Positions 25,547 through 36,204 of a DNA stretch of 60,842 nucleotides are shown here, one piece after another. Made by a program: the position numbers and the translations under genes. Position 1 is the first letter of the stretch. Each line of letters starts with the position of its first letter. The notes beneath the pieces are model-generated. The model saw nothing but the letters and a program-made list of their open reading frames with translations. It ran no database searches and was not told the origin of the DNA. The DNA comes from Cyclobacteriaceae bacterium (GTDB lineage Bacteria; Bacteroidota; Bacteroidia; Cytophagales; Cyclobacteriaceae): contig JANWWN010000013.1 of NCBI GenBank assembly GCA_025055435.1, forward strand, positions 1-60,842, read 5' to 3'.

Positions 25547-25623
25547 AGGAATAAATTATCCTTAATAATAAGCGATGTGGCGCATTTTTCAATACGCCAC
25601 ACCTTCAGTTTACCGCGGACAGC

Positions 25624-27213
25624 TTAATAGTTAATTTGCCTGCCCTTGGGATATTTTACTTCATAAGCAAAATTGAGCTTTCGTGCTTCGTTGGGCTGCA
25701 GGGTAAGTTCCCATACCAATGTACCGGTGTCTTTTATGTACTGCGCACCACCGGACTCAGTAAGGGTCACTTCAATCTGACTGTTCCGCGATACCGGGAC
25801 CTGGTCTTCCACAATCAGGGTAACCGGTTCATTTCGCGTATTGCGTAAGGATATTTCCCACGCACTGGTTTCCCGAATATTAGACCCTACTGTTTTTCGC
25901 GTTGTAAAATCTTTTTTCTGTTCGCGCTTTACCACAATACGCGGGTCGCGGCCCAGCGATACCTTCAACGTATCGTTCACCTCCTCCGGATTGATAAAGG
26001 TTTTGCCTACATAGGTACCTTCAAAAAACACCTGGGCTTCACCAGGCAGGAGATTGTACTGACTCCAACCGGTAATTTGTGCCATTAAAAAAGCATCTCT
26101 ATCCATTTTCGGCACCGTGGCATAGCGATAAGTGGCCGGTACTTCGTATTTCTGAATATCAACGGTAACCGGCTGTGCAGCAGAAGTAATCGTGTAGGGT
26201 AAACCAATCTCGAATTCGGTACTAACAGAAGTTTGGATAACCTGGGTGTAATCAGAAAGTTGAGGTTGTTCGGTTGGTGGCAATTCCATATATAAGGATT
26301 CTGCCTGTTTTTTATCTGCCTGCCTTGTGGGAACGGAATAGCGCAGGGCCGGGTACAGAAAATCAACATACCAGATTGCCAGTTCGGGTTTCAGTCCGCC
26401 CAGCACCGGATTGGCGGTGGATAGTTTCAGTTTCACCTGGTTCCAGTCTTCACCTGTGCGCTGATGTACGCCGGCTTTGCAGTGCAGTTGCACCGGACTC
26501 TTTGAATTGACAGCCCGGATATCGTACACCGGATACCACCCTGCATCACTCACAATATACGATAATTCCAACTCAGCCTGTTGGTTTGCCTCAGCTGTAA
26601 GGCTGATTACAATTTCGCTGGTGTTACGGCTGTACAACTCGTTTTGCTCCTTAATCTGGCGGTTCAGCTTATCCAATCGTTCTTTCAGTAAATTGATTTT
26701 TTCATCGCTGCGCAGGCGGGCAACACCAATGTCATTAATTCGCGAACGGAAATAATCGGCCATGGCTTTCAGCTCATTCACTGAAAGATTCTGATTGGCC
26801 CCTCCAATACGCTGATTGGCCAGCAGGAATTGCTCTTCCTTGTTGAGCACTTCTTTTTGCTGCTGCTCCATCAACAATTGGCGGTTGTACCAGGCAACGG
26901 AGTCCTTTAGTTTTTTCAGCCCGGGCGGCAACGAAAATTCATTCAGAAAGCTTTGGCGGTGCGATACACCCAGCAACATAACGCGGCTTTGTCCGCGTAC
27001 CTGAATACTCTGCGGGTCCAGTGCGGCAGGTAGTCCCCGCACAACCAGGATATTTCTTCCAGGCTCCACGCGCGATTTTACCTGGCGGTGTACCTGGGCA
27101 CGGTTAAGAAATACTGTAACCTGCGTAATAAAAGATTCAGCTGTTTTTTCCGTTTGCGCCATGGCCGTACCGGCCAGCAGGCACATTAAAATCCAGAGTT
27201 TTTTCATGTTCAT
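25624..27213 (-). CDS. DUF4139 / MuiA-like protein
   Basis: 529 residues with a signal peptide (KKLWILMCLLAGTAMAQ; ATG at 27213 or 27207). The N-terminal region (FITQVTVFLNRAQVHRQ, residues ~28-44) is DUF4140-like, followed by a coiled-coil stretch (~110-200), then DUF4139 beta-sandwich repeats with SYIVSDAGWYPVYDIRA and LPGEAQVFFEGTYVGKTFI. The end is WELTLQPNEARKLNFAYEVKYPKGR. Relatives are annotated 'mucoidy inhibitor MuiA' but biochemical function is unknown; probably periplasmic or surface-associated. Confidence 0.85.
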   Translation of the reverse strand: MNMKKLWILMCLLAGTAMAQTEKTAESFITQVTVFLNRAQVHRQVKSRVEPGRNILVVRGLPAALDPQSIQVRGQSRVMLLGVSHRQSFLNEFSLPPGLKKLKDSVAWYNRQLLMEQQQKEVLNKEEQFLLANQRIGGANQNLSVNELKAMADYFRSRINDIGVARLRSDEKINLLKERLDKLNRQIKEQNELYSRNTSEIVISLTAEANQQAELELSYIVSDAGWYPVYDIRAVNSKSPVQLHCKAGVHQRTGEDWNQVKLKLSTANPVLGGLKPELAIWYVDFLYPALRYSVPTRQADKKQAESLYMELPPTEQPQLSDYTQVIQTSVSTEFEIGLPYTITSAAQPVTVDIQKYEVPATYRYATVPKMDRDAFLMAQITGWSQYNLLPGEAQVFFEGTYVGKTFINPEEVNDTLKVSLGRDPRIVVKREQKKDFTTRKTVGSNIRETSAWEISLRNTRNEPVTLIVEDQVPVSRNSQIEVTLTESGGAQYIKDTGTLVWELTLQPNEARKLNFAYEVKYPKGRQINY

Positions 27214-27320
27214 TCGATTACTTTACCCTTCGATGCAACGGCAGCGAGATTTCCATAGGGCAAAGTAGATTTTTTTTAATGGGAAAAGAAAAACGAAGGC
27301 GAACCACTGCCTTCATTACC

Positions 27321-27350
27321 TTTGGTCACCACTATCTATACCTATCTTTG
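27321..27350 (+). promoter_or_regulatory. Promoter of the Ldh-family dehydrogenase
   Basis: TTTG (27321-27324), 18-base spacer, TATCTTTG (27343-27350): a full match to the Bacteroidota housekeeping promoter. It ends 6 bases before ATG 27357, so the transcript should be leaderless or nearly so, and this decides the start of the gene. Confidence 0.85.
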
Positions 27351-27356
27351 CCCTTT

Positions 27357-28442
27357 ATGAATCAACCTGTTTTTTCCGTTGACCGGCTGAGAAATTTTAC
27401 CCTCGCTGTTTTTGAAAAAATCGGATGCCCGGCCGACCATGCCCTACTGGCCACCACCGTGTTAATGGAAGCCGATATCCGCGGCATCGACTCGCACGGG
27501 CTGGCGCGCCTTTCGGGTTATGTACGACTGTGGGAAGCGGGCCGCATCAACACAAAACCGCAGATTACCATCGTTCATGAAACCCGGTCAACTGCCGTGG
27601 TGGATGGCGATGGAGGGCTTGGCCTTGTCATTGCTCCTTACGCCATGGATGTGGCGATCGAAAAAGCCCGACAATGCGGCTCGGGCTGGGTAGCTGTGCG
27701 CAACTCCAACCATTTCGGCATAGCAGCCTATCATGCCATGAAGGCCCTGCAGCACGACATGATTGGCTGGGCCATGACCAATGCCAGCCCGCTGGTAGCA
27801 CCAACATTTTCCGTTGAACGACTACTGGGCACAAACCCCATTGCAGTGGCTATACCGGCCGGTAAGGAACAACCCTTTGTACTCGACATGGCCACTACTA
27901 CTGCAGCAAATGGAAAGTTGGAAATACTGCAACGCCTGGGCAAACAGGCGCCTCTGGGTTGGATACAGACAAAAGATGGGAAGCCGTCAACCAATCCCTT
28001 TGAATTAAAGGAGGGCGGTGCCTTACTGCCACTGGGCAGCGACTACGAGCACGGCAGTCATAAAGGCTACGGCCTCGGTGCATTAGTGGATATTCTGTCA
28101 GCTGTCCTGTCGGGTGCCAACTACGGACCGTGGGTGCCTCCGTTTGTGGCTTTCCTTCAACCTCCTGCCAATCCGGTTGGCCTGGGAATCGGGCACTTTC
28201 TGGGTGCTATGCGCATTGATGCATTCCGCCCTGCAGAAGAATTCAAGCAGCATATGGATAATTGGTTAAAGCGTTTCCGAAGCGCCAAACCCATTGACGG
28301 ACAGGAGCGCGTGCTCGTTCCTGGCGATGTTGAATCGGAAATAGCACGGCAACGCCGAACGGAAGGTATTCCGATGAATCCCGTTGTTCTGGAAGATCTT
28401 CAGCAACTTGCGCAAAAACTCAACGTGCCGGCCATCCGGTAA
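27357..28442 (+). CDS. Ldh family oxidoreductase (malate/L-lactate/ureidoglycolate dehydrogenase-like)
   Basis: 361 residues from ATG 27357. An in-frame ATG at 27279 lies upstream of the promoter and cannot be on its mRNA. The family uses NAD(P) with a fold distinct from classical LDH. Seen: DIRGIDSHGLARLSGY (substrate/catalytic His region), GDGGLGLVIAP, VRNSNHFGIAAYHAM (catalytic His and Tyr neighbourhood), TNASPLVAPTFSVERLLGTNP, and HKGYGLGALVDILSAVLSGA. The substrate (malate, lactate, sulfolactate or other) cannot be assigned. Its last 23 bases overlap the convergent barrel gene. Confidence 0.9.
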   Translation: MNQPVFSVDRLRNFTLAVFEKIGCPADHALLATTVLMEADIRGIDSHGLARLSGYVRLWEAGRINTKPQITIVHETRSTAVVDGDGGLGLVIAPYAMDVAIEKARQCGSGWVAVRNSNHFGIAAYHAMKALQHDMIGWAMTNASPLVAPTFSVERLLGTNPIAVAIPAGKEQPFVLDMATTTAANGKLEILQRLGKQAPLGWIQTKDGKPSTNPFELKEGGALLPLGSDYEHGSHKGYGLGALVDILSAVLSGANYGPWVPPFVAFLQPPANPVGLGIGHFLGAMRIDAFRPAEEFKQHMDNWLKRFRSAKPIDGQERVLVPGDVESEIARQRRTEGIPMNPVVLEDLQQLAQKLNVPAIR

Positions 28443-28971
28443 AGAAAAAGCGAATGGACAATGGTGAAGCGAACGGACTGTTGTTGGTGTAGAGAAAGTC
28501 GTAAGAAAAGAGCATGTTAAAATAGCCGTTTCTTCCGGCAGGGCTGGTATAACCAAGTCCGCCAAACAGGCGTTCAAAATTTCCTTTCGCTTCCGAAGTA
28601 GGATCAGTAATCTTTATCGTAACCCAGTTGTATTCAAACTGAACGAAAAAGTTTCCGATGTTATGCCGGATAAATGGATAAAAATTATATACATGGTGTT
28701 TTATCCGTGCATCCTGATAGGTGGTGTAATTGTATTCCAACCCACCCCCTGCCGACAAGTGCCGGGTGAGCATGTAACCCAGTTGTCCTGAAACACCAAT
28801 CGAAAAAAACCTGCCGGCAAAAGCATCCTGGCCAAAGTTCAGTCCGCTTAATCCGAAGCCCATGTAGGCACGGTCATTCAGCGACCAGCCGGACGGATTT
28901 ATTTCTCGCTGGGCATACACTGCCATCGGGATAAGCAACAATAAGAAATTAATGCAAATGCGGCTGTTCAT
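28420..28971 (-). CDS. Predicted outer-membrane beta-barrel protein, unknown function
   Basis: 183 residues with a signal peptide (CINFLLLLIPMAVYA, cut before QREINP). The body is a run of short amphipathic strands with Gly/Tyr/Phe (AYMGFGLSGLNFG, GQLGYMLTRHLSAGGGLEYN, FFVQFEYNWVTIKI, YFNMLFSYDFLY), ending in the aromatic strand LSIRFFFTGW. I do not recognise a named family. The start overlaps the stop of the FtsB-like gene by 4 bases (ATGA), so it is probably translated after it. The 3' end overlaps the Ldh gene by 23 bases. Confidence 0.7.
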   Translation of the reverse strand: MNSRICINFLLLLIPMAVYAQREINPSGWSLNDRAYMGFGLSGLNFGQDAFAGRFFSIGVSGQLGYMLTRHLSAGGGLEYNYTTYQDARIKHHVYNFYPFIRHNIGNFFVQFEYNWVTIKITDPTSEAKGNFERLFGGLGYTSPAGRNGYFNMLFSYDFLYTNNSPFASPLSIRFFFTGWPAR

Positions 28972-29261
28972 TCTTCTTCCACAATTACAAATACATCTTC
29001 ACTTTCCTTCTTCATGAGGTAATGCTCGCGCGCAAACTTTTCCAGCGACTCGTTGTCACCGAATAACTCTTCGCGGTCTTTTTCCACTTCTTTAATTTTT
29101 TCCTGGTAATAGGCCTTTTCGCGCTCTAAGGCACGAAGACGTGCCGCAAGACGGAAGCGGCTGATTAAGTCATTTGGGTCCAGAAAAAGCATCCAGATTA
29201 GGAAAGCCAGACCCGTTACAACATAAAAATTCCGGAACAGCCTGGGTATGCGCTTTATCAT
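28968..29261 (-). CDS. FtsB/DivIC-like septum formation initiator
   Basis: 97 residues: short cytosolic N-terminus, one membrane helix (FYVVTGLAFLIWMLFL, residues ~12-27), then a periplasmic coiled coil (RLRALEREKAYYQEKIKEVEKDREEL in parts, ~41-66) and the FtsB-box-like LEKFAREHYLMKKESEDVF. It matches the septum formation initiator family, whose members bind FtsL and FtsQ in the division complex. It lies downstream of eno, an association common in bacteria. Confidence 0.88.
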   Translation of the reverse strand: MIKRIPRLFRNFYVVTGLAFLIWMLFLDPNDLISRFRLAARLRALEREKAYYQEKIKEVEKDREELFGDNESLEKFAREHYLMKKESEDVFVIVEEE

Positions 29262-29330
29262 GCGTTAAAAAAATACCACACAAGGTAAGAAAAAATTACG
29301 AAGCCGCTAACTGAACGGTACTTTGTATTA

Positions 29331-29505
29331 TGCAGGCCTCGACTTCGCTCGGCCTGCAGGGGTAGATAAACCTGAGACCTTTGCAAAAAACGGTTTCACA
29401 AGGAATGTCTATGGTCAAAGAAAAATGACTTTCATTCCGATGACTGCGCTCACTAAATGAACCTGCATCAAAACACATAGCAGGCTGAGCGTAGCCGAAG
29501 CCTGC
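29331..29505. repeat. Two REP-like palindromes in inverted orientation (BIME/MITE-like element)
   Basis: The gap between eno and the ftsB-like gene holds TGCAGGCC-N12-GGCCTGCA (29331-29358) and GCAGGCT-N12-AGCCTGC (29480-29505 region). Their loops carry related cores: TCGACTTCGCTCGG on the plus strand and TCGGCTACGCTCAG on the minus strand, 11 of 14 positions alike. A weaker related word (CTGCGCTCACT) lies between them near 29445. Cores of the TTCG-GCTACGCTCAG type are a recurrent intergenic repeat in Bacteroidota genomes, as far as I recall. No coding potential is evident. Confidence 0.55.
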
Positions 29506-29507
29506 CA

Positions 29508-30806
<1,299 letters not shown>

Positions 30807-30822
30807 TTAATCAATTTATCAT

Positions 30823-31929
30823 TTACGATACCGGCTGGGCCGCACTTTCGCGCACCATCTTTACAAATTCATCAAACAGATAACGGGAGTCATGCGGGCC
30901 CGGTGATGCTTCGGGATGGTATTGAACGGAGAATGCTTTTTTGCTTTTCAGCCGGATACCCATGATGGTGTTGTCATTGAGGTGTATGTGGGTAACCTCC
31001 ACATCCGGATGACTGGTGACATCTTTTTCGCTAACGGCAAAGCCGTGATTTTGTGAAGTCATTTCGCCCAGCCCTGTTAACAGGTTTTTCACCGGATGGT
31101 TAAGTCCGCGATGGCCATGGTGCATTTTGTAAGTAGAAATGCCGCAGGCCAGCGCCAGCAACTGATGTCCCAGGCAGATGCCAAATAACGGTTTATCGGC
31201 GGCAAGAATTTCTTTTACCGTGGTGATGGCATAATCCATCACTGCTGGGTCGCCCGGACCGTTGGATATGAAGTAACCGTGCGGATTCCACTTTTCCATC
31301 TCGGCAAATGATGTTCGCGCAGGAAACACCTTGATATAGCAGCCCACGCGGGCGAGGTTGGTCAATATACTTTTCTTGATGCCCAGGTCGAGGGCAGCTA
31401 TCCGAATCTCATTATCCGGATTTCCGGCATAGTAAGGTTCACGGGTAGATACCCTGGAGGCCAGCTCCAGACCTTCCATAGAAGGCACTTTTTTTATCTC
31501 TTCCCGCATCTGTTCTGGTGAAAGCTCGGATGATATCAGCGCATTCATGGCACCTTTGTTACGGATATGACGCACAATCATGCGTGTATCCACATCGCTG
31601 ATGCCCGTGATATTGTGCTTTTCCAGATATTGCTGAAGGCTTTCGGATGCGGTAAGCCGGCTGAACTCACGTGAAAACTCATTCACTACAATACCGCTGA
31701 TGGTTGGCCCTTTCGACTCCTGCTCGGCATCGAGGGTGCCGTAGTTCCCAATATGAGCTGCGGTAGTTACAACGATCTGCCCATAGTAGGAAGGGTCTGT
31801 ATAGATTTCCTGATAGCCGGTCATTCCGGTGTTAAAACATATTTCACCGCCGGTTGTGCCCGGCGCGCCTACCAGTGTACCTTCCACCAGCAGGCCATCC
31901 TGTAAGAGTAGATATGCTTTTTTGCTCAC
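30823..31929 (-). CDS. carA: Carbamoyl-phosphate synthase, small (glutaminase) subunit
   Basis: 368 residues from GTG 31929; no in-frame ATG precedes it. It hydrolyses glutamine and passes ammonia to CarB for arginine and pyrimidine synthesis. The N-terminal CPSase_sm domain has GEICFNTGMTGYQEIYTDPSY in parts. The class I amidotransferase domain has the nucleophile Cys in FGICLGHQLLALACG and the His-Glu pair in VQYHPEASPGPHDS. carB is not in the window. A -7 box 16 bases upstream and the rplQ terminator before that indicate its own promoter. Confidence 0.96.
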   Translation of the reverse strand: MSKKAYLLLQDGLLVEGTLVGAPGTTGGEICFNTGMTGYQEIYTDPSYYGQIVVTTAAHIGNYGTLDAEQESKGPTISGIVVNEFSREFSRLTASESLQQYLEKHNITGISDVDTRMIVRHIRNKGAMNALISSELSPEQMREEIKKVPSMEGLELASRVSTREPYYAGNPDNEIRIAALDLGIKKSILTNLARVGCYIKVFPARTSFAEMEKWNPHGYFISNGPGDPAVMDYAITTVKEILAADKPLFGICLGHQLLALACGISTYKMHHGHRGLNHPVKNLLTGLGEMTSQNHGFAVSEKDVTSHPDVEVTHIHLNDNTIMGIRLKSKKAFSVQYHPEASPGPHDSRYLFDEFVKMVRESAAQPVS

Positions 31930-31945
31930 GATGCTAAAGGTTGAA

Positions 31946-31953
31946 CAAAAATA
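31946..31953 (-). promoter_or_regulatory. Candidate -7 element of carA
   Basis: Minus-strand TATTTTTG matches TAnnTTTG, 16 bases upstream of the GTG start and downstream of the rplQ terminator. No -33 TTTG at normal spacing. Confidence 0.45.
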
Positions 31954-32011
31954 AAATTACCAATCATTTCATACCGATTATTCTTTGCATATTTTCTGTG
32001 GAGTAGAAAAC

Positions 32012-32045
32012 AAAAAAGGGACTGGCATTAAGCCAATCCCTTTTT
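32012..32045 (-). terminator. Terminator of the ribosomal protein operon
   Basis: GGGA-x-TGGC pairs with GCCA-x-TCCC around an ATTA-type loop, flanked by A-runs and T-runs on both sides, so it is symmetric. On the minus strand it lies about 19 bases after the rplQ stop and ends in TTTTTTG. Confidence 0.88.
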
Positions 32046-32063
32046 ATATGAAAACGAATGCGA

Positions 32064-32576
32064 TTATGCATTATCGGCTTTTTCTTCTGGCTTTGGTGTT
32101 TCTTCTGCCTTCGGTGCCTCGGTTTTAGCTTCCGTTGCCTCCTCTGCTTTCTTCGACTTCGCGCGGCTTCTGCGCGTTTTGGCCTTTTTGGCAGGTGCCT
32201 CCTTACCGTAAATTTCATTAAAGTCCACCAGCTCAATCAGGCACATTTCCGCACTGTCGCCCGGGCGCACTTCGCCCAGCTTAATGATGCGGGTGTATCC
32301 ACCGGGGCGATCGGCGATGCGGGATGCCACTGTGCCAAACAGCTCCTTAACCGACTCTTTGTTTTGCAGGTATGAGAACACCATCCTGCGCGAATGCATC
32401 GTATCGGTTTTGGCGCGCGTAATAAGTGGCTCCACGTATTTGCGCAGTGCTTTTGCCTTGGCCACTGTAGTGGTGATGCGTTTATGCAGAATAAGCGAAG
32501 TGGCCATGTTAGAGAGCATCGCCTCGCGATGACCTGCCTTGCGGCCCAGGTGATTGATTTTCTTTCCGTGTCTCAT
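32064..32576 (-). CDS. rplQ: 50S ribosomal protein L17
   Basis: 170 residues. Core L17 (residues 1-115: [20 protein letters not shown], the [13 protein letters not shown] helix, [14 protein letters not shown]) lies at the peptide exit side of the large subunit. The usual length is 115-130; here a tail of ~55 residues is very rich in Lys, Ala, Glu and Pro ([18 protein letters not shown]). Such charged tails are common in this phylum. Last gene of the operon, 6 bases after rpoA. Confidence 0.96.
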   Translation of the reverse strand: MRHGKKINHLGRKAGHREAMLSNMATSLILHKRITTTVAKAKALRKYVEPLITRAKTDTMHSRRMVFSYLQNKESVKELFGTVASRIADRPGGYTRIIKLGEVRPGDSAEMCLIELVDFNEIYGKEAPAKKAKTRRSRAKSKKAEEATEAKTEAPKAEETPKPEEKADNA

Positions 32577-32582
32577 GACGTC

Positions 32583-33578
32583 TTACTCTTCATCCAGTTT
32601 ATATTTCGAAAGGTCCATACCAAAGGTGAGACCTTTTTCGGCTACCAGCTGTTCGAGTTCGGCCAGCGACTTTTTCCCGAAATTGCGGAACTTCATCATA
32701 TCGGAAATCTCGAGCTGAACCAAATCGCCCAGCGTTTTTACATCGGCTGCTTTCAGGCAGTTGTAAGCACGAACCGACAAATCCAGGTCGTGTAACGGTG
32801 TCTTCAGCAACTTGCGCATGTGCAGCATTTCTTCGTCCACCTGCTCCACTTCCTTTTCCTTTTCGGTTTCGATCTCCATCGACTTATCCGAGAACAGGGC
32901 AAAGTGTTTAATTAAAATGCGGGCTGCTCCTTCAAGTGCTTTTTCGGGATGAATGGAGCCATCGGTTTGTATGTCGATTACAAGCTTTTCGTAGTCGGTC
33001 TTTTGCTCAACGCGGGTGTTTTCCACGCTGTATTTAACATTTTTAATCGGAGTGAAGATGGCATCGATCGGAATGTAACCAAACACCTGGTCGTTCGGCC
33101 GGTTTTCCTCAGCAGGCAGGTAACCACGACCTTTTTCAACGGTCAACTCGATTTCGAAATGCGCACTTTCGTCCAGGTTGCAAATAACGTGGTCGGGGTT
33201 CAGTACCTCAAAAGCCGAAGTAAACCGAGAGATGTCGCCAGCTTTAAACTGGGTTTGTTTCTTGATATTGACGGTGATGGTAACCTTGTTATCGAGAACC
33301 TCCCCTACTTTCTTCAGGCGCACCTGCTTCAGATTAAGTATGATTTCGGCAACATCTTCCACCACACCTTCGATGGTAGAGAATTCATGCAGAATGCCGG
33401 GTATTTTTATCCCGGTAATGGCGTAACCTTCGAGCGAAGAAAGCAGAATTCTGCGCAGCGCATTGCCGATGGTTACTCCATAGCCTTTCTCAAGCGGTTT
33501 GAAGGTGAAGGTGCCGTGAAAGTCATCGGCTTTCTCCATCACCACTTTTTCGGGCATTTGAAATGTTAATATTGACAT
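32583..33578 (-). CDS. rpoA: RNA polymerase alpha subunit
   Basis: 331 residues. The N-terminal assembly domain has [23 protein letters not shown] in parts (residues ~33-55) and the [15 protein letters not shown] dimer region. A flexible acidic linker (~235-250) precedes the C-terminal domain with [20 protein letters not shown] and [13 protein letters not shown], the helix-hairpin-helix that contacts DNA and activators. Located between rpsD and rplQ, the classical place. Confidence 0.98.
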   Translation of the reverse strand: MSILTFQMPEKVVMEKADDFHGTFTFKPLEKGYGVTIGNALRRILLSSLEGYAITGIKIPGILHEFSTIEGVVEDVAEIILNLKQVRLKKVGEVLDNKVTITVNIKKQTQFKAGDISRFTSAFEVLNPDHVICNLDESAHFEIELTVEKGRGYLPAEENRPNDQVFGYIPIDAIFTPIKNVKYSVENTRVEQKTDYEKLVIDIQTDGSIHPEKALEGAARILIKHFALFSDKSMEIETEKEKEVEQVDEEMLHMRKLLKTPLHDLDLSVRAYNCLKAADVKTLGDLVQLEISDMMKFRNFGKKSLAELEQLVAEKGLTFGMDLSKYKLDEE

Positions 33579-33600
33579 AAGCTCTTCAGATTAATCAGGT

Positions 33601-34206
33601 TTATTTCGAGTACAATTCCACAATCAACTGTTCGTTGATGTTTTCCGGAATATCGGCACGGGTGGGCCAGTGTATGAGTTTACCTTCCATCTCATTTCCA
33701 TCCCATTCGATCCACGGATATTTGCGGGCACTTTGCAGCGCCAGGCTGTTGGTAATAGCTTCGAGTGATTTGGATTTTTCACGCACACCCACTTTATCAC
33801 CCGGTTTCAGGGTATAGGACGGAACGTTTACAATTTCACCATTCACGGTAATGTGTTTGTGTAACACCAGCTGACGTGCTGCCCTCCGCGTTGGTGCTAT
33901 GCCCATGCGGTACACGGTGTTATCCAGCCTTGCTTCCAGCAGTTGCAGCAACACCTCGCCGGTAACACCTTTTTTCCGTGAAGCGATGTCGAATATGCGT
34001 GCAAACTGGCGCTCGAGGATGCCATAGATATACTTGGCTTTTTGCTTTTCGGCTAACTGCACCGCATACTCCGACTGCTTGCGTTTTTTGCCGCGCCCGT
34101 GCATACCGGGTGCAAAGTTTTTCTTTTGCAATGCCTTGTTCTCACCTAAGATGGGCTCACCAAAACGTCTGGAGATGCGGGCTCTGGGACCAGTGTATCG
34201 TGCCAT
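33601..34206 (-). CDS. rpsD: 30S ribosomal protein S4 (zinc-independent form)
   Basis: 201 residues. Primary 16S rRNA-binding protein. The N-terminus ([19 protein letters not shown]) has no cysteine cluster, so it is the C-minus form that needs no zinc. The S4 RNA-binding domain is at ~92-150 ([34 protein letters not shown]). In many bacteria S4 represses its own operon; no such site is recognisable here. Confidence 0.97.
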   Translation of the reverse strand: MARYTGPRARISRRFGEPILGENKALQKKNFAPGMHGRGKKRKQSEYAVQLAEKQKAKYIYGILERQFARIFDIASRKKGVTGEVLLQLLEARLDNTVYRMGIAPTRRAARQLVLHKHITVNGEIVNVPSYTLKPGDKVGVREKSKSLEAITNSLALQSARKYPWIEWDGNEMEGKLIHWPTRADIPENINEQLIVELYSK

Positions 34207-34244
34207 GTTTCTTACTTATTACTTACTTTTTCATTTCACATTTA

Positions 34245-34637
34245 TTAAACGCGTCTGCGCTTGGGCGGACGACAACCATTGTGCGGCAGCGGTGTTACAT
34301 CGCGGATAGCCGTGATTTCAATACCGGCTGTCTGAATGGTCCGGATGGCCGACTCGCGGCCCGCACCGGGACCTTTAACAAACACTTCCACTTTGCGCAG
34401 ACCTAACTCGAAAGCGCGGGTGGCAGCATCCTGCGCAGCCATCTGGGCAGCATAGGGTGTATTTTTCTTTGAACCCTTGAAGCCCATCTTGCCGGCCGAT
34501 GACCAGGTTATCACCTGTCCGGTTGAATTGGTCATCGAAACGATGATGTTGTTAAACGTGGCTTTAATATGTGCCTGACCGTTGGCCTCAACGGTTACCA
34601 CGCGCTTTTTGCTTTTATCTTTTTTCTTTTCAGCCAT
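34245..34637 (-). CDS. rpsK: 30S ribosomal protein S11
   Basis: 130 residues, normal length. [15 protein letters not shown], the [17 protein letters not shown] helix, [13 protein letters not shown] and the terminal [18 protein letters not shown] identify S11, which lines the mRNA exit region of the 30S platform. Lysine-rich N-terminus (KKKDKSKKR). Confidence 0.97.
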   Translation of the reverse strand: MAEKKKDKSKKRVVTVEANGQAHIKATFNNIIVSMTNSTGQVITWSSAGKMGFKGSKKNTPYAAQMAAQDAATRAFELGLRKVEVFVKGPGAGRESAIRTIQTAGIEITAIRDVTPLPHNGCRPPKRRRV

Positions 34638-34669
34638 AGTTAAATGGTCGGTAAATTCAAAATGTCGTA

Positions 34670-35050
34670 TTAACCTTTCGTAGCCTTCTTCTTGTTGGCC
34701 ACAGTTTTCCGCTTTCCTTTACGGGTACGGGCGTTGTTTTTGGTCGTCTGACCGCGTACCGGTAAGCCTTTGCGATGACGAAGGCCACGATAACAACCGA
34801 TGTCCATCAGTCGCTTAATGCTCATCTGCACTTCCGAGCGCAGGGCACCCTCAATTCGGTATTGCTCGGCTATGATGGAACGGATGGCATTCGACTCCTC
34901 ATCGGTCCAGTCCTTTACCTTTTTGTTCCAGTCCACTCCGGCCTGGGTAAGGATTTTCTGGGCCGACCTGCGGCCGATGCCATAAATGTAGGTGAGGCTG
35001 ATTTCGCCTCGCTTGTTGTCCGGAATGTCAACTCCCTGAATCCTTGCCAT
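34670..35050 (-). CDS. rpsM: 30S ribosomal protein S13
   Basis: 126 residues. [25 protein letters not shown] in parts at the start, the helix-two-turn-helix region, [22 protein letters not shown] and a basic tail. S13 sits in the 30S head and contacts P-site tRNA and L5. It starts 19 bases after the rpmJ stop. Confidence 0.97.
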   Translation of the reverse strand: MARIQGVDIPDNKRGEISLTYIYGIGRRSAQKILTQAGVDWNKKVKDWTDEESNAIRSIIAEQYRIEGALRSEVQMSIKRLMDIGCYRGLRHRKGLPVRGQTTKNNARTRKGKRKTVANKKKATKG

Positions 35051-35069
35051 TGTTGTTGGTTTATATGGT

Positions 35070-35186
35070 TTATCCCTGACGCTGCTTGTAGCGCGGGTTT
35101 TTCTTGTTAATCACATACAGTTTGCCTTTCCGCCTTACAATCTTGCAGTCGGCACTGCGCTTTTTTATGGATGCTCGTACTTTCAT
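35070..35186 (-). CDS. rpmJ: 50S ribosomal protein L36 (C-minus)
   Basis: 38-residue gene found by reading the minus strand between infA and rpsM: begins [15 protein letters not shown] and ends NPRYKQRQG, then TAA. Zinc-binding L36 has a Cys3His set; here only one cysteine remains (C14), so it is the zinc-independent form. Start 16 bases after the infA stop. Confidence 0.95.
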   Translation of the reverse strand: MKVRASIKKRSADCKIVRRKGKLYVINKKNPRYKQRQG

Positions 35187-35202
35187 GCCTTTTCGTTTTA
35201 GG

Positions 35203-35421
35203 TTACTTGTAACGGAACACTATTCTTCCTTTGGTCAAATCGTAGGGCGACATTTCCAGGCGCACCTTATCGCCAGGCAGTAACCGGATGTAATTCATCC
35301 GCATCTTGCCCGAGATGTGCGCCAGCACCTCATGCCCGTTCTCAAGCTGTACCCGGAACATGGCATTGGACAGTGCCTCGGTTATAGTGCCGTCCTGCTC
35401 AATTGACTTTTGCTTCGCCAT
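35203..35421 (-). CDS. infA: Translation initiation factor IF-1
   Basis: 72 residues, normal length; a single OB fold ([49 protein letters not shown]). It binds the 30S A site during initiation. Its start codon lies 40 bases inside the end of map, so the two are probably co-translated. Confidence 0.97.
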   Translation of the reverse strand: MAKQKSIEQDGTITEALSNAMFRVQLENGHEVLAHISGKMRMNYIRLLPGDKVRLEMSPYDLTKGRIVFRYK

Positions 35422-36197
35422 TTATATGCGTATCGTTCTTCTATATATTCGTGTGTGGTCAATACTTCGGTTTCTTTTTCCCGAATGGCCACCATGTGTT
35501 CATAGTGTGCTGACGGCCTCCTGTCGGCTGTGCGTATGGTCCAGCCGTCGCGATCCTGTAACACGCGGCGTGTTCCCATGTTTATCATGGGCTCGATGGC
35601 AAACACCATACCCGGCACCAGTTTAACACCCTTGCCGCGTTTTCCGTAGTTGGGCACTTCAGGGTCTTCGTGCAGGTTTTTCCCGACTCCGTGGCCTACC
35701 AGCTCGCGAACTACACCGTAACCAAAGCTTTCAACATAACTCTGGATGGCATAGCTGATATCACCCACCCGGTTACCGGCCCGTGCCTGTTCAATGCCCC
35801 GCAACAGCGACTCATACGTGCGAACCAGCAACAGCAGCACGTTTTCGCTAACACCTTCCAGCGGATAGGTGTAAGCCGAATCGCTGTGGTAACCCTTGTA
35901 GTACACCCCACAGTCGATGGAAACCACATCGCCTTCGCGCAGTTCGTAATTACCTGGTATGCCGTGTACCACTACATCGTTTACGGATATGCAAAGCGAT
36001 GAGGGGAAACTGCCATTGTAATTTTTAAACGATGGCACTGCCCCGTGGTCGCGGATGAACTCTTCAGCAACCTTGTCAAGTTCCGAAGTTTTCACGCCCG
36101 GTCGTATGTGCGAGGCAATCTCTCCGTGAGCAAGACCCAGAATCCGGGCTCCCTCGCGGATGATACTGATTTCCTCTTCGGTCTTTAAGTGAACCAT
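35382..36197 (-). CDS. map: Methionine aminopeptidase, type I
   Basis: 271 residues from ATG 36197 ([11 protein letters not shown]); an earlier in-frame start at 36218 would overlap secY and add seven residues. It removes the initiator Met from nascent proteins. Five metal ligands are in place: Asp in [20 protein letters not shown] (two Asp), His in [13 protein letters not shown], Glu in AIEPMI and the last Glu in TTHEYIEE. The C-terminal ~15 residues past the usual end ([17 protein letters not shown]) are an extension that overlaps infA. Confidence 0.96.
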   Translation of the reverse strand: MVHLKTEEEISIIREGARILGLAHGEIASHIRPGVKTSELDKVAEEFIRDHGAVPSFKNYNGSFPSSLCISVNDVVVHGIPGNYELREGDVVSIDCGVYYKGYHSDSAYTYPLEGVSENVLLLLVRTYESLLRGIEQARAGNRVGDISYAIQSYVESFGYGVVRELVGHGVGKNLHEDPEVPNYGKRGKGVKLVPGMVFAIEPMINMGTRRVLQDRDGWTIRTADRRPSAHYEHMVAIREKETEVLTTHEYIEERYAYKWRSKSQLSRTAL

Positions 36198-36204
36198 TGT
36201 ACAC

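Noticed and set aside
25576-25601. TGTGGCG/CGCCACA hairpin between the DUF4139 and sugar transporter genes as a terminator.
   Set aside because: The 7-bp stem is real but no T-run follows it on the minus strand.
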